Below are positions 38,801 to 49,413 of a stretch of 64,000 nucleotides of DNA, piece after piece. A program made the translations under genes and the position numbers. A model generated the notes under the pieces. The model worked only from the letters and a program-made list of their open reading frames with translations. It made no database searches and had not been told where the DNA came from. The stretch comes from Terriglobia bacterium (GTDB lineage Bacteria > Acidobacteriota > Terriglobia > Bryobacterales > Bryobacteraceae), in assembly GCA_021325175.1 (NCBI GenBank), contig JAJPHS010000125.1, positions 1 to 64,000 of the forward strand, in the 5' to 3' direction. How positions within the stretch are numbered: the stretch's first letter is position 1; each line of letters begins with the position of its first letter.

Positions 38801-38946
38801 GCCCCGAAGGCCCGCGAACGCCTTTCCCGGAAAAACGCTACACGCGCCTGGAGCGGACCTCGCCGGTTCCCGCCGGAGTGGTGGCCGCGGGGGTGGCGGC
38901 CGGCGCGGGGCTATGGTGGGCGATGCGGCGCGGCCACCGGTCATGA
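35827..38946 (+). CDS. FAD-linked oxidase / Fe-S oxidoreductase fusion (YdiJ/D-2-hydroxyacid dehydrogenase type)
   Basis: 1039 residues from ATG at 35827, five bases after the LarA-like stop. Domains in order: FAD_binding_4 (about 50-250, with VARGGGTGIPGQTVNIAV and NRNTLGGMIGNNSCGIHSV), FAD-oxidase C (to about 560, GHFGQGCVHTR and GGSLSGEHGDGQ), an Fe-S ferredoxin-like part (CVGAGVCRRHGGEGTMCPSY and CLSCKGCKKDCPVQ, about 595-665), and two Cys-rich CCG modules (SLCCGRPLYD; NSGCCGMAGSF). A final hydrophobic helix (about 1015-1033) ends the protein. It likely oxidises D-lactate or D-2-hydroxyglutarate and passes electrons to the membrane. Confidence 0.93.
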   Translation: MPTIETHLSENLIRIPTKTPPTHFAHRLQTGTTAHLTLDVAAIERELRAGVKGEVRFGDGDRGMYASDAGNYRMIPIGVVLPQDAADVEQAVAVCRRHGAPIVARGGGTGIPGQTVNIAVLLDFSKYMNRIIELNPREHYAWVQPGIVLDELRKAANQYDLTFGPDPATHNRNTLGGMIGNNSCGIHSVMAGETVNNIFELDILLYDGTRMTVGPTSDAEYDRIVQEGGRKAEIYSRLRALRDKYAEAIRRDFPMIPRRVSGFNLPALLPERGFDVAKALVGTEGTCALVLAAKTKLVYNPPARSLLVFGYPDVFHAADQVMEPQKFDPVGIEALDGIFIEYMKRKGLHPPNLSILPQGDAWLLIEFGGKDKAEADSHARKCMEDFKRRGDAPPMKLFDDPAEEQLIWFLREEGLGATAKVPDMPENHEGWEDASVPPEKLGAYLRDFAKLMKKYDYEGPLYGHFGQGCVHTRLTFDLRTAEGLRQWRHFLEEASDLVVSYGGSLSGEHGDGQARGELLPRMYSPEIISAFREFKAIWDPDAKMNPGKVIDPYRVDQNLREGTSYNLRPVQTHFHYQADHFSFAEATDRCVGAGVCRRHGGEGTMCPSYMVTREEKHSTRGRARLLNEMIRGEVVKGGWRDEAVREALDLCLSCKGCKKDCPVQVDMATYKAEFLSHYYERRARPRYAYASGLIHWWAEAASYMPATANFFTQTPGLNRLSKWLAGYSQKRRIPPFAPETFKRWFERRGIRNAGKPPVILWADTFNNHFTPKVAKAAVEVLEHAGYQVLVPARSLCCGRPLYDYGMLDLAKSLLHRTLDALRGPIRGGIPIVGLEPSCISVFREELPNLLHGNEDAKRLRSQSYILSDFLKEKTKDYSPPQLKRKALVHGHCHHKSVLNFDNEVSLLKAAGLECEVPNSGCCGMAGSFGYEEDHYQVGLDCGERVLLPAVRNMSDDALVITDGFSCREMIRQETDRRALHFAQVLQMGLREGPEGPRTPFPEKRYTRLERTSPVPAGVVAAGVAAGAGLWWAMRRGHRS

Positions 38947-40136
38947 AAGGACGGCTGCCGCGCGATACCGAGCGCATTTCGCGCATCGCGCGCGCGCTCA
39001 AAGCCGCCAATCTCGATGCTTTGGTCTGCACGCTCGGCTCGAATGTGCTGCTCGTTTCCGGATACTGGCCCGTCCTTGGCAACGCGATCGCGATGTGCAC
39101 GCGCGAAGGCGCGGTCGCGGTGGTGGCCCCGGAGGACGAGATGGAGTTCGCCGAAAGGAGTTGGGCGGATCACATCTTCGCGTTCGCGCCGGGCTCGCTT
39201 GAAAAGCTGACCAACACACTCGATAGCGTGCCGGACGCGCTGTGCCGCGCCGTGCAATTTACGGCCGGGCGAAAAGCCGTAAACATCGGCCATGACGGCT
39301 CCGGCTTCGATCCGTCGAGTTACGCCGCCACGTTCCGCTACGGCGCGGCGATCGACAATCTGCTCGGCGGCGCATTTCCCGGCGCGAGGAGGTCCGACGC
39401 CTCGGATATACTCGCGGAGCTTCGCTCGGTTCTGTCCATCCGGGAACTCGGATTGATTCGTCAGGCCTGTTCCATCGCGCGGGCGGCGTTTGTGAGCATC
39501 GCGGCGCAGATTCGTCCAGGCAAGCGCGAATATGAGATCGCGGCGTTGCTGCGAAGCGGGCTGATGGATTGCCGCGAGGCGCGCTGCGATGGATTTGCGT
39601 ATTGCATGTCCGGTCCGAATTCGGCGAAGGCCGCGGCTGCGTATCAGCACACCGGGATGCGTACGGTTCGAGCCGGCGACGCCGTGCTGATCCACTGCAA
39701 TTCCTATTGCAGCGGCTTTTGGACCGATATCACGCGGACCTATTTCTTGAAGCCGTGTGATGCTGAACAGCAGGCGGCGATCGACGCCGTTTTCACGGCG
39801 AGCCGCGCGGCGATCGGAGCGGTGAAGGCTGGAGTCAAAGCGCGCGACGTGGACGAAGCCGCGCGGCGCGTGCTGCGGGAGCGAGGCTTCGGCGGCGCAT
39901 TTAAGCATGCAACCGGCCACGGCGTAGGTTTCGCCGCAATTCACCACGACGCCAAGCCGCGCGTCCATCCCGCGTCGGAGGACGTCCTCGAGTCCGGGAT
40001 GGTGTTCAACATCGAACCGGCGGTTTACATCGCGGAAAAGTGGGGCATCCGGCAATGCGATATGGTCGCGGTGACCCCGGATGGCGCGGAGTTGCTGACG
40101 TCGTTTCAAAATGACGCGAGCGCGCTGGTGATTTGA
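38943..40136 (+). CDS. M24-family metallopeptidase (Xaa-Pro peptidase-like)
   Basis: 397 residues from the ATG at 38943, which overlaps the upstream stop (ATGA). A creatinase-like N-terminal domain (about 1-140) is followed by the pita-bread fold. Metal ligands can be placed: Asp in HCNSYCSGFWTDITRTYF (two Asp-like positions), His in HATGHGVGFAAIHHDAKP, and two Glu in MVFNIEPAVYI and the C-terminal region. It likely cleaves Xaa-Pro peptides. The 3' end overlaps the convergent regulator gene by 31 bp. Confidence 0.88.
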   Translation: MKGRLPRDTERISRIARALKAANLDALVCTLGSNVLLVSGYWPVLGNAIAMCTREGAVAVVAPEDEMEFAERSWADHIFAFAPGSLEKLTNTLDSVPDALCRAVQFTAGRKAVNIGHDGSGFDPSSYAATFRYGAAIDNLLGGAFPGARRSDASDILAELRSVLSIRELGLIRQACSIARAAFVSIAAQIRPGKREYEIAALLRSGLMDCREARCDGFAYCMSGPNSAKAAAAYQHTGMRTVRAGDAVLIHCNSYCSGFWTDITRTYFLKPCDAEQQAAIDAVFTASRAAIGAVKAGVKARDVDEAARRVLRERGFGGAFKHATGHGVGFAAIHHDAKPRVHPASEDVLESGMVFNIEPAVYIAEKWGIRQCDMVAVTPDGAELLTSFQNDASALVI

Positions 40137-40807
40137 GAGTCCAGTCCGAAACAGGCCTGCATCTCGCGCCGGCCGCGGTTGGTGACCGCGAGCGCGCGGC
40201 TATCCGCATCCCGCATCACCCAGCTTCGCGCCAGAGCGAGCCTTAGAATTTCAGAGCCGAGCGCTCCGCCAAGATGCGACCGGCGTTCGGTCCAATCGAG
40301 GCAAGCGAACGCGAATCCGCGGCGCGCCTGGCGAGCCCGCCCCAGATCGATGCCCAGCTTTTCGAAAGCGAGCTCGCCTTTCGATGTAACCGTGTATCGC
40401 GAGCTCAACCATTCTAGTCGCCGCAAACGGTCGTGCAGCGCGACTCCCAGGACGCCGGCGATGTGGTCATAGCAGGTTCGGGCCGCGCGCAGCCGGTCCG
40501 GCGCTTTCGCGGCGGATCGCGGTCGCGAGGCGCCGGCCAGCACGCTCAATCGCTCCAGCGCGCGGGCGACCTCGGCGCCGGCGAGCCGGTAATAGCGGTG
40601 CCGCCCCTGTCTTTGTAATTCAAGCAGCCGCGCTCGCGTCAAGCGATTCAGGTGCGCGCTCGCGGTGGAGGCGGCGATTTCCGCGACCGCGGCCAGCTCG
40701 GTGGCGGTACGCGCGCGATCGTCCAGCAGGGAATAAAGAATGCGAGCCCGGGACGGGTCGCCGATAGCGGCGGCAATGGCCGCGACGGCGTGATTTGCAT
40801 CATTCAT
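40106..40807 (-). CDS. ArsR-family winged-helix transcriptional regulator
   Basis: 233 residues. The N-terminal winged helix (about 1-85) has [20 protein letters not shown] and the recognition region [20 protein letters not shown]; then [23 protein letters not shown]-like wing. The C-terminal about 140 residues form an unassigned helical part. No clear metal-binding Cys pair is seen in the recognition helix. It is divergent from a broken NIPSNAP gene 51 bp away, which may be a former target. Confidence 0.87.
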   Translation of the reverse strand: MNDANHAVAAIAAAIGDPSRARILYSLLDDRARTATELAAVAEIAASTASAHLNRLTRARLLELQRQGRHRYYRLAGAEVARALERLSVLAGASRPRSAAKAPDRLRAARTCYDHIAGVLGVALHDRLRRLEWLSSRYTVTSKGELAFEKLGIDLGRARQARRGFAFACLDWTERRSHLGGALGSEILRLALARSWVMRDADSRALAVTNRGRREMQACFGLDSQITSALASF

Positions 40808-40858
40808 ACTTCGACACTAAACGAAGTATGGGTGCAGGGCAAGCGGTAAATTCGAAAC

Positions 40859-41148
40859 ATGAAATTGACGCGCCGCGCAGTGATCGCGGGAGCCACGCTC
40901 GGCGGGCTGTTGCGCGCGGAGAAAAATTCCATGACCATTGCCTGCTTCATCCGATATCAAATCGATCCGTATCAAAAAGACGCGTTCCGCAAATACGCCG
41001 AGGCCTGGGGCTGCGCGACGATCCGGAGGCCCGCCAGAACTTCGCCTTCGCCGAAAGCAAAAAATTTATTCTTCGCGAAGAGCGAAACTTCGTGGAAGTT
41101 GTGGAGGGCACGTTTGAAATTCCGGCGAAAATCGCGGAGCACCCCTGA
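40859..41148 (+). pseudogene. NIPSNAP-family gene with internal deletion and frameshift
   Basis: The frame from 40859 reads [20 protein letters not shown] then [20 protein letters not shown] and AEAWG, the start of a NIPSNAP protein with a Tat-like signal. At about 41010 the frame becomes nonsense. In the next frame the tail [20 protein letters not shown] and [20 protein letters not shown] follows to the stop at 41148. The central about 45 residues of a NIPSNAP domain are absent. One deletion that is not a multiple of three explains both defects. It is probably non-functional. Confidence 0.75.
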
Positions 41149-41280
41149 GCCGGCGCCGCGCGCGATTTAAAAAATGCGCGGGACGGAAACGCATCACACC
41201 GCGACGGGATCTAAGAACCGACTGGAAGGCCGTTGCGCCTGCCCGGTTTTTCATTCGAGTCACAGTTACGGGAGATCATG

Positions 41281-41454
41281 ATGAGAACTTGGGAACAAAA
41301 CCTTCGTTTTGCGATCGGCTCGGCCGCCGCGGGTGCGGCGATCTTCGCGCCGCTCAGTTACAAGTGGAAAGGCGTTTTGACCGCGGTTGCCGCGGACGCG
41401 ATTTTGACAGGGATTTATCGGGTTTCGCCGCTGCGCCGCCTCATCCGGGCCTAA
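41281..41454 (+). CDS. Small DUF2892 / YgaP-like membrane protein
   Basis: 57 residues (MRTWEQNLRFAIGSAAAGAA start) with two membrane helices, the length and pattern of the DUF2892 (YgaP transmembrane-like) family. ATG at 41281 has GGAG six bases upstream; the ATG one codon earlier is closer. A GC-rich hairpin (41466-41491) follows the stop. Function unknown. Confidence 0.72.
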   Translation: MRTWEQNLRFAIGSAAAGAAIFAPLSYKWKGVLTAVAADAILTGIYRVSPLRRLIRA

Positions 41455-41465
41455 GCGGGCGGACG

Positions 41466-41491
41466 CCGGGCGCGGGCCGGCCCGTGCCCGG
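41466..41491 (+). terminator. GC-rich hairpin after the DUF2892 gene
   Basis: A 13-nt arm (41466-41478) is complementary to 41479-41491 with one G-U pair. There is no run of T's after it, so it may be a weak terminator or only a chance inverted repeat. Confidence 0.3.
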
Positions 41492-41651
41492 GCTGACACA
41501 ACGGCGGCGTTACGGGGATAGTTCTTCGATCTCCTTTTCGTGCGCAAAACATGCCATTCGTTTGAAGCGCGCGTGTTCCAAACCTCCCACCAACATTCAT
41601 GAAACATTGTGCGTTGCGCCGGCTCTAATTGACGAAGCGTTTCGCGCGCCC

Positions 41652-42911
41652 GTGATCCACGACCAAGTTTCCGCCCCGACTTCTTCGGATGTCGAGAGGC
41701 CGGGCGTCACATTGCCACCGGAAATCAGAAATGTCGGCGGAAATCCCCGCGGCTGGCGGGGTTTTGTTCGCCCTGGCGTAGTTCTGCTGCTGCTGATTGC
41801 CTTGGGGTATTTTCTCTGGAGGCATTTCGCCGCGGGTCCGCCGGCGGCGGGCACGACGTCCGGGTCTTCCGGCGCGCAGGTGGTTCGCGTGGTTACGGCG
41901 GCGGCTCATGCCGGCGACATTCCGGTATACATCAGCGGCCTGGGCGCGGTAACTCCCCTCTATACAATTACGATTACCAGCATATTGAGCGGGCCGCTGC
42001 TGGAGGTTTACTACACCGAAGGACAAATGGTCCAAAGGGGTCAGTTGCTCGCGCAAATTGATCCGCGTCCTTATCAAGCCATGTTGACGCAAGCCGAAGG
42101 CGCGCTGGCGCGCGATCAAGCTTTGCTGGCCAATGCCCGTGTCGACCTGGACCGCTACCAGACCCTGTGGTCTCATAACGCGATTCAGCAACAGCAGGTG
42201 GTGACGCAGGAAGCTTTAGTCAAGCAATACGAAGGCGATGTGCAAAGCGATCAGGGCCAGATCGATACGGCCAAGCTGGATCTTCAGTATTGCGAAATTC
42301 GCTCGCCGATCACCGGACGCGCGGGACTTCGTCTGGTCGACCCCGGCAACGTGGTCTCGGCCAACTCCACCGCGCTGGTGGTGATTACGCAAGTTCAGCC
42401 GATCAGCGTGATTTTCACCATCAGCGAGGATCAACTCGCTCCGGTTCGCGAAGGCATGCGCAGGGGAAGAAAATTTCCCGTCGCGGCTTTGGACCGCACC
42501 GACAATCACGTGCTTTCGCAAGGCGCGCTGGAAACAATTGATAACCAGATCGATCCCACCACGGGAACCGTGAAGCTTCGCGCCGCCTTCGAAAATCGCG
42601 ATGAGATGCTTTTCCCTCAGGCGTTCGTGAACGCGCGGCTGACTCTCGAAACGAAACGCGGCGTGACGCTTGTTCCCAACGCGGCCATCCAGCGCAGCAC
42701 GAATTCGACGTATGTCTGGCTGGTTTCAAAGGATGATACGGTTCACGTTCGAAACGTCATTGTCGGCGCGGCCGGACCGTTGGAATCGCAAATCGTCTCC
42801 GGCGTTTCGCCCGGTGACGTTGTGGTGACCGAAGGCGTAGATATGCTGCGCGATGGCGGCAAAGTAAGCGTCCAGCAGAACGGCGCGGCGCCGGCGGGTG
42901 AGGACGGATGA
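41652..42911 (+). CDS. RND efflux periplasmic adaptor (MdtA-like membrane fusion protein)
   Basis: 419 residues from GTG at 41652; TTG at 41607 is an alternative start. One N-terminal membrane anchor, then the lipoyl/barrel-sandwich part starting [20 protein letters not shown], a coiled-coil hairpin (about 115-190), and a beta-barrel with [20 protein letters not shown]. It bridges the inner-membrane pumps and the outer-membrane factor. It overlaps the first pump gene by four bases. 197 bp of non-coding DNA lie upstream. Confidence 0.92.
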   Translation: MIHDQVSAPTSSDVERPGVTLPPEIRNVGGNPRGWRGFVRPGVVLLLLIALGYFLWRHFAAGPPAAGTTSGSSGAQVVRVVTAAAHAGDIPVYISGLGAVTPLYTITITSILSGPLLEVYYTEGQMVQRGQLLAQIDPRPYQAMLTQAEGALARDQALLANARVDLDRYQTLWSHNAIQQQQVVTQEALVKQYEGDVQSDQGQIDTAKLDLQYCEIRSPITGRAGLRLVDPGNVVSANSTALVVITQVQPISVIFTISEDQLAPVREGMRRGRKFPVAALDRTDNHVLSQGALETIDNQIDPTTGTVKLRAAFENRDEMLFPQAFVNARLTLETKRGVTLVPNAAIQRSTNSTYVWLVSKDDTVHVRNVIVGAAGPLESQIVSGVSPGDVVVTEGVDMLRDGGKVSVQQNGAAPAGEDG

Positions 42912-45900
42912 ATCCTTCCCGTACGTTCATTCTCCGGCCGGTCGCGACGTCTTTACTGATGGCCGGGATACTTCTTGCCGGCGCGGTCGCTTATAAACAA
43001 CTGCCGGTTTCCGCGCTGCCGGAAGTCGATTACCCGACCATCGTGGTGACGACCATGTATCCCGGAGCCGGACCTGAAGTGATGGCATCTTCCGTCACCG
43101 CGCCTCTCGAGCGCTGGTTCGGACAAATGCCGGGCCTGCAACTGATGACATCGGTCAGTTCCCAAGGCAGCTCCCTTGTCACTCTTCAATTCAGTTTGAG
43201 TCTCAGCCTCGATGTGGCTGAACAGGAAGTTCAGCAATCGATCAACACCGCCGCGACTTATCTTCCCGCCGATCTGCCGACGCCGCCGGTCTATAGCAAA
43301 ACTAACCCGGCCGATACGCCAATTCTGACCCTGGCGCTTACCTCCCCGACTCTGCCGCTCTCTCAAGTCGAGGATCTGGCGGATACCCGCCTGTCGCCGC
43401 GCATCTCCGAGCTTCCCGGCGTCGGACTGGTGAGCATCAGCGGAGGACAAAAACCCGCGGTTCGTATTCAGGTGAATCCCACGGCGATGGCGAAGTACAG
43501 CCTGAATCTGGAAGACCTGCGCACGGCGATCGCCGCGGCCAATGTGAATCTCGCCAAGGGAAATTTTGACGGACCTGCGCAGGCCTATACCATTGGCGCG
43601 AACGATCAGCTTCTCTCCAGCGCCGATTATGCGCCGCTGATCATTGCGTATCGCAACGGAGCGCCGGTTCGCCTCAGCGACGTCGCCACGGTTCGCGATG
43701 AAGTGGAAAATCTGTACGAGGCCGCCTGGATGAACACCACCCCGGCGGTGATCATGAATATCCAGCGCCAGCCCGGCGCCAATATCATCGAAGTCGCGGA
43801 TTCCATCAAAAAACTTCTTCCGCAGCTCACCAGCACCTTACCTTCTTCGATTCAAACCGTCGTCCTCACCGATCGCACGAGCACCATCCGCGCTTCCGTA
43901 TCCGACGTTCAAAACGAGCTTCTCATCACGGTCGCTCTCGTCGTCATGGTGATCTTTCTATTTCTGCGCACGCTCTCGGCGACGGTGATTCCCAGCATTG
44001 CCGTTCCGCTGTCGCTCATCGGAACCTTCGCGGTGATGTATCTTCTCGGCTACAGCCTCAACAATCTCACGTTGATGGCGCTGACCATCTCCACCGGATT
44101 CGTGGTTGATGACGCGATCGTGATGATCGAAAATATCGCGCGCTATATCGAAATGGGCGAATCTCCGCTGGAGTCCGCTCTCAAAGGCGCGGGGCAGATC
44201 GGATTCACGATCATTTCGCTCACCGTCTCGCTGATCGCCGTTCTGATCCCGCTTTTTTTCATGGCCGATATCGTCGGCCGTCTGTTCCGCGAATTCGCCA
44301 TCACGCTGGCCGTCACCATTCTGGTCTCGGCTATCGTTTCGCTTACGCTCACACCAATGATGTCCGCGCGCCTGCTGAAGCATACTCCGGAAGATCAGCA
44401 GAGCCGGTTTTATCGCGCTTCCGAACGGGCGTTCGAGCGGGTTATCGCCTTTTATGGACGCACGCTGCGCCGGGTGCTCGGCTATCAGACCGAGACGCTT
44501 CTGATCTTCCTTGCCACGCTTGCCCTGACAATTCTTCTTTTCGTTTTCATCCCGAAAGGATTTTTTCCGATTCAGGATACCGGCCTCATCCAGGGCATCT
44601 CCGAAGCCGATCAGACCGTATCGTTCCAGAAAATGTCGCGGCTGACGCAAGCGCTGGCCGCCGTGATCGTGAAGGATCCGGCAGTGGAGAGCCTGTCGTC
44701 GTTCATCGGCATCGATGGCGCCAATACGACGATGAACAGCGGCCGGATGCTGATCAATCTGAAGCCGCTCGCGCAGCGCAACATCAGCGCTTCGGCGGTC
44801 ATCCGGCGGCTTAATGACGCGCTCGCCTCCGTTGCCGGGATCAGGCTCTACATGCAGCCGGTGCAGGACATCACCATCGAGACACAAGTGAGCCGGACGC
44901 AGTATCAATACACGCTACAGGACCCCAATCAAGCCGAGCTCAACGCCATCGCTCCGCAACTGCTGGAGCGCCTTTCCCGGCTTCCCGATCTTCGCGATGT
45001 GGCCAGCAGCCAACAAACCGGCGGCCTTCGCACCATGCTTACGTTCGATCGGGATACCGCTTACCGGCTCGGGATCAATCCGCAGACCATCGACGAGACG
45101 CTTTACGACGCCTACGGCCAGCGGCAGATCTCGACGATGTTCACGCAGTTGAACCAATATCACGTGGTTCTCGAAGTCGCTCCGTCCTTTCAGCGCAGCC
45201 CGCTCGATCTCGCCAACATCTATATCGGTTCCGGAACCGCGCCCGCGTCCACATCGGCCATCACCACTGGAGGCGCCGTCGCCGGCGGCACATCGGCGAA
45301 TCAAAGTTCCGGGCCATCGACCGTTTCCGTTCCCGTTTCGAACGCTGCTTCGGCCGCGTCGGGCGCCACCGGAGCTTCCGGCGCGGTCACCATAACCTCC
45401 GTCGCGCGCCCGGCCACTGCCTTCGGCGGAACCGGACCGTCCGGGCTCGGCGCCACCGGCGCGCCGGGAATCCTGCCGGCGGGGTCCGCGCCGGTTTCGC
45501 AGAACATCGACGGATCGCCAATCGCCTCTACGCTGATTTTCAGATCCGCGGGCACGCAGGTTCCTCTCGGCTCCTTCGTTCGCGCGGAAAATATGAACGT
45601 TCCGCTGGCGATCGAGCATCAGGGGCAGTTCCCCGCCGTCACTCTTTCTTTCAATCTGGCGCCGAATGCCTCGCTGGGAACGGCCATCAATGAAATCAAC
45701 AAAATCAAAGCCGATATGCACCTGCCGGCGAGCATCAGCGCTGCCTTTCAGGGCTCGGCCGCCGCATTTGAAGCTGCGCTTTCGCACGAGCCGATCCTGA
45801 TTCTCGCCGCCGTCATCACCGTCTATATCGTTCTCGGCGTGCTGTATGAAAGCTACATTCACCCGCTTACGATCCTTTCCACCTTGCCGTCGGCCGGCGT

Positions 45901-46354
45901 GGGCGCGTTGGTCGCTTTACGGATCACCGGCATCGATTTCAGCATCATTTCGCTCATCGGAATCATTCTTCTGATCGGAATTGTCAAGAAAAATGCCATC
46001 ATGATGATCGATTTTGCCCTGGACGCCGAGCGGAATCAGGGCATGGAAACAGTCGAGGCGATCTATCAAGCATCGCTTCTGCGCTTCCGCCCCATCATGA
46101 TGACCACCATGGCTGCCCTTCTCGGCGGCATTCCGCTGGCGCTCGGCTCCGGCATGGGAAGCGAACTGCGCCGGCCGCTGGGCGTCACGATCATCGGCGG
46201 CTTGATCGTCAGCCAGCTGCTCACGTTGTACACCACGCCGGTGATCTACATCTGGTTCGACCGGCTCTCGCGCCGTTTCGGCCGCCGGCCTTCACCGGGA
46301 CCGGCGCGCCGTGAGCCGCCGCGTGATCAACTCCCGCCCGAGCCCGCGCGATGA
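42908..46354 (+). CDS. RND efflux pump permease (MdtB-like) with low-complexity insertion
   Basis: 1148 residues, about 100 longer than usual. Twelve membrane helices with the proton-relay motif [14 protein letters not shown] (helix 4) and a second set at [20 protein letters not shown]. The extra length is a Gly/Ala/Ser/Thr-rich stretch at about residues 775-872 in the second periplasmic (porter/docking) loop; the paralogue at 46351 lacks it. It probably pairs with that paralogue to form an MdtBC-like hetero-oligomer. The start overlaps the adaptor by four bases. Confidence 0.93.
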   Translation: MNPSRTFILRPVATSLLMAGILLAGAVAYKQLPVSALPEVDYPTIVVTTMYPGAGPEVMASSVTAPLERWFGQMPGLQLMTSVSSQGSSLVTLQFSLSLSLDVAEQEVQQSINTAATYLPADLPTPPVYSKTNPADTPILTLALTSPTLPLSQVEDLADTRLSPRISELPGVGLVSISGGQKPAVRIQVNPTAMAKYSLNLEDLRTAIAAANVNLAKGNFDGPAQAYTIGANDQLLSSADYAPLIIAYRNGAPVRLSDVATVRDEVENLYEAAWMNTTPAVIMNIQRQPGANIIEVADSIKKLLPQLTSTLPSSIQTVVLTDRTSTIRASVSDVQNELLITVALVVMVIFLFLRTLSATVIPSIAVPLSLIGTFAVMYLLGYSLNNLTLMALTISTGFVVDDAIVMIENIARYIEMGESPLESALKGAGQIGFTIISLTVSLIAVLIPLFFMADIVGRLFREFAITLAVTILVSAIVSLTLTPMMSARLLKHTPEDQQSRFYRASERAFERVIAFYGRTLRRVLGYQTETLLIFLATLALTILLFVFIPKGFFPIQDTGLIQGISEADQTVSFQKMSRLTQALAAVIVKDPAVESLSSFIGIDGANTTMNSGRMLINLKPLAQRNISASAVIRRLNDALASVAGIRLYMQPVQDITIETQVSRTQYQYTLQDPNQAELNAIAPQLLERLSRLPDLRDVASSQQTGGLRTMLTFDRDTAYRLGINPQTIDETLYDAYGQRQISTMFTQLNQYHVVLEVAPSFQRSPLDLANIYIGSGTAPASTSAITTGGAVAGGTSANQSSGPSTVSVPVSNAASAASGATGASGAVTITSVARPATAFGGTGPSGLGATGAPGILPAGSAPVSQNIDGSPIASTLIFRSAGTQVPLGSFVRAENMNVPLAIEHQGQFPAVTLSFNLAPNASLGTAINEINKIKADMHLPASISAAFQGSAAAFEAALSHEPILILAAVITVYIVLGVLYESYIHPLTILSTLPSAGVGALVALRITGIDFSIISLIGIILLIGIVKKNAIMMIDFALDAERNQGMETVEAIYQASLLRFRPIMMTTMAALLGGIPLALGSGMGSELRRPLGVTIIGGLIVSQLLTLYTTPVIYIWFDRLSRRFGRRPSPGPARREPPRDQLPPEPAR

Positions 46355-49300
46355 ATATCTCCGAGCCCTTTATTCACCGGCCTGTGGCGACCGCGCTTCT
46401 CACCGCCGCCATCGCCCTTGCCGGCGCCGCGGCCTTTCGTCTTTTGCCGGTGGCGCCGCTGCCGCAAGTCGATTTTCCGACCATTTCCGTCTCGGCTGCT
46501 CTTCCCGGCGCCAGTCCCGAAACCGTGGCCTCGTCGATCGCCACACCGCTTGAGCGCCAGCTCGGCCACATCGCTTATGTCACCGAAATGACGTCGAACA
46601 GCACGCTCGGGTCCACCAGCATCACGCTGCAATTCGATCTCAATCGCGACATCAATGCCGCGGCCGCCGACGTTCAGGCGGCGATTAACGCCGCCCGCGC
46701 GTATTTACCCGCCAATATTCCCAATAATCCGACTTATCGCAAAGTTAACCCCGCCGATTCGCCGATCTTCATCATCGCTTTAACATCGGATGTTTTAAGC
46801 CGCGGCGCGATGTATGACGCCGCCAGCACCATCATGGCCCAGCGTCTCTCTCAAGTCAGCGGCGTCGGGCAGGTGATCGTCGGCGGCAGCACGCTTCCCT
46901 CGGTTCGGATCGAGCTCAACCCCACCAAGCTCAACAAGCTCAATATCGGACTCGAACAGGTCCGCTCCGTGCTTTCAAGCGCGAACGCGAACACGCCGAA
47001 GGGTCAATTCTCTGACGGCGAGCGCACCTACGAGATTGCCGCCAACGATCAGCTCTTCAAGGCGGCCGATTACGCGCCTCTCATCGTGGCCTGGCGCAAC
47101 GGCGCGCCGGTCCGCATCTCCGATATCGGCGAGGCCGTCGATTCCGTCCAGGACGTCCGCAACGCCGGCTTCTCCAACGGCAAGCCGTCGGTGCTGGTCA
47201 TCGTTTTCCGGCAGCCGGGCGCGAACGTGATCAATACCGTCGATCAGATTCGCGCCGCCATGCCGCAGCTCGCCGCTTCCCTGCCGCGGACCATCGATCT
47301 TACCGTCGCCATGGACCAGACCGCCACCATCCGCGCCTCGGTTTCCGAAGTGGAGCGCACGCTGGTCATCTCCGTGATCCTCGTCGTTCTGGTCGTCTTT
47401 GTGTTTCTGCGCAGCCCGCGCACCACGTTCATCCCCAGCGTTGCCGTGCCGGTCTCGCTGATCGGAACGTTCGGCGCGATGTACCTGCTCGACTACAGCC
47501 TCGACAATCTTTCATTAATGGCGCTCACGATCTCCACCGGTTTCGTCGTAGACGACGCCATCGTGGTCATCGAAAATATCACGCGTTATCTCGAACAGGG
47601 GGTGCCCGCATTCCAGGCCGCGCTCAAAGGAGCCCGCGAAATCGGCTTCACCGTGCTGTCAATCAGCCTTTCGCTCATCGCTGTTTTTATTCCCTTGCTT
47701 CTGATGGGCGGAATCGTCGGCCGCCTCATGCATGAATTCGCCGTGACGCTGGCGGTGGCGATTTTCGTCTCGATGCTCGTTTCGCTCACCACCACTCCGA
47801 CGCTCTGCGCCTATCTATTGAATCGCGAACCGACTCACGGCCGCCTCTATCGGCTTAGCGAACGCGCGTTTAAGGCGCTCGTCGATTTCTACGCCAGTAC
47901 GCTGCGCGTGGCGCTGCGCTTCGCTCCGGTCACGCTGCTCGTCCTGATCGGCACGATCGTGCTCAATATTTATCTGTTCGTAATCGTTCCCAAGGGTTTT
48001 TTCCCCGAGCAGGATAACGGCCGCCTGATGGGCTCGGTTCAAGCCGATCAGGACGTCTCCTTCCAGGTGATGCAGCAGCGTCTTCTTGAAATTGTCAACA
48101 TCGTCAAAGCCGATCCCGGAATCGACAACGTGATCGGCTTCACCGGCACGGGCGGCGGAGGAGCCACCACCAACACCGCGCGCATGTTCATTTCGCTCAA
48201 GCCGATCAACCAGCGAAAACTTACCGCGCAACAGATCGTCGCGCGGCTTCGCCCGAAGCTCGCCGTCATCCCCGGCGCCCGCCTCTATCTTCAGGCCGCG
48301 CAGGATGTCCGCGTCGGCGGACGGCAAAGCAGCGCGCTTTACCAGTTCACGATGACCAGCCAGAACCTCGCCGATCTCACCGCCGCTGGTCCATTGATGC
48401 TGCACAAACTGCAAACCCTCCGGCTGCTGCGCGACGTCAATAGCGACCAGCAAAATTCCGGCTTGCAGGCGATGGTCGATTACGACCGCGACCGCGCCGC
48501 GCGCTTTCTCGTCTCCGCCTCCCTGCTCGACAACACCCTCTACGATGCTTTCGGCCAGCGCGAAGTCTCCACCATGTACACGCCGCTCAATCAATACTTC
48601 GTAGTGATGGAAGCCACGCCCGAGTGGGACCAGTCGCCGCTTTCCCTCAGCCGGATTTGGGTCCATGCGCCCGCGGGAAATATCGCTCCGCTCGACAGTA
48701 TGGCGACGCATGGACCGGCCGTGGCTCCGCTCGCCGTCAGCCACCAGGGACTTTTTCCCGCCATCACCATTTCTTTCAACCTGGGCCCGGGTGTCGCGTT
48801 AAGCCAGGCCGTCTCCGCCATCAGCAGCGCCGCCCGGCAGGTCCATCTTCCCGCCAGCATCCGGACTTCTTTCGCGGGAACCGCCGAAGCGTATCAACAA
48901 TCTCTGGCCAACGAGCCTCTGCTCATCGCCGCCGCGCTGGCCACGGTCTATATCGTGCTCGGAGTTTTGTACGAAAGCCTGGTGCACCCGATCACCATTC
49001 TCTCGACCCTACCCTCGGCCGGCGTCGGCGCGCTGCTGGCGTTGCTGTTCCTGCGCGTCGATCTCACCATCATCGCCATGATCGGCATTATTCTGCTGAT
49101 TGGCATCGTCAAGAAAAATGGAATTCTGCTGGTCGATTTCGCCCTTGCCGCGGAACGAAACGAGGGAAAATCTCCTGAAGACGCCATCTACCAAGCATGC
49201 CTGCTGCGTTTCCGGCCCATCCTCATGACGACCATGGCGGCGATGCTGGGAGCATTGCCGCTCGCGCTCGGCGCCGGCATGGGATCGGAGCTGCGGCGCC

Positions 49301-49413
49301 CGCTCGGCATCACCATCATCGGCGGCTTGCTGGTCAGCCAACTACTCACGCTCTACACCACGCCGGTCGTTTACCTCTATATCGACCGCCTTCGCGCGAG
49401 GAGGTCCCCATGA
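46351..49413 (+). CDS. RND efflux pump permease (MdtC-like)
   Basis: 1020 residues, normal RND length. The proton relay is at [20 protein letters not shown] and the C-terminal half carries [20 protein letters not shown]. It overlaps the previous pump by four bases and the outer-membrane-factor gene by four bases. Two different pumps in tandem is the arrangement of MdtABC, which exports bile salts, novobiocin and others in E. coli. The substrate here is unknown. Confidence 0.95.
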   Translation: MNISEPFIHRPVATALLTAAIALAGAAAFRLLPVAPLPQVDFPTISVSAALPGASPETVASSIATPLERQLGHIAYVTEMTSNSTLGSTSITLQFDLNRDINAAAADVQAAINAARAYLPANIPNNPTYRKVNPADSPIFIIALTSDVLSRGAMYDAASTIMAQRLSQVSGVGQVIVGGSTLPSVRIELNPTKLNKLNIGLEQVRSVLSSANANTPKGQFSDGERTYEIAANDQLFKAADYAPLIVAWRNGAPVRISDIGEAVDSVQDVRNAGFSNGKPSVLVIVFRQPGANVINTVDQIRAAMPQLAASLPRTIDLTVAMDQTATIRASVSEVERTLVISVILVVLVVFVFLRSPRTTFIPSVAVPVSLIGTFGAMYLLDYSLDNLSLMALTISTGFVVDDAIVVIENITRYLEQGVPAFQAALKGAREIGFTVLSISLSLIAVFIPLLLMGGIVGRLMHEFAVTLAVAIFVSMLVSLTTTPTLCAYLLNREPTHGRLYRLSERAFKALVDFYASTLRVALRFAPVTLLVLIGTIVLNIYLFVIVPKGFFPEQDNGRLMGSVQADQDVSFQVMQQRLLEIVNIVKADPGIDNVIGFTGTGGGGATTNTARMFISLKPINQRKLTAQQIVARLRPKLAVIPGARLYLQAAQDVRVGGRQSSALYQFTMTSQNLADLTAAGPLMLHKLQTLRLLRDVNSDQQNSGLQAMVDYDRDRAARFLVSASLLDNTLYDAFGQREVSTMYTPLNQYFVVMEATPEWDQSPLSLSRIWVHAPAGNIAPLDSMATHGPAVAPLAVSHQGLFPAITISFNLGPGVALSQAVSAISSAARQVHLPASIRTSFAGTAEAYQQSLANEPLLIAAALATVYIVLGVLYESLVHPITILSTLPSAGVGALLALLFLRVDLTIIAMIGIILLIGIVKKNGILLVDFALAAERNEGKSPEDAIYQACLLRFRPILMTTMAAMLGALPLALGAGMGSELRRPLGITIIGGLLVSQLLTLYTTPVVYLYIDRLRARRSP

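Noticed and set aside
41652-42911. Longer N-terminus for the RND adaptor from 41289
   Set aside because: The frame is open through the DUF2892 gene and intergenic DNA, but that part is antisense-like, Arg/Ser-rich and without homology; starts near 41607-41652 fit the family.
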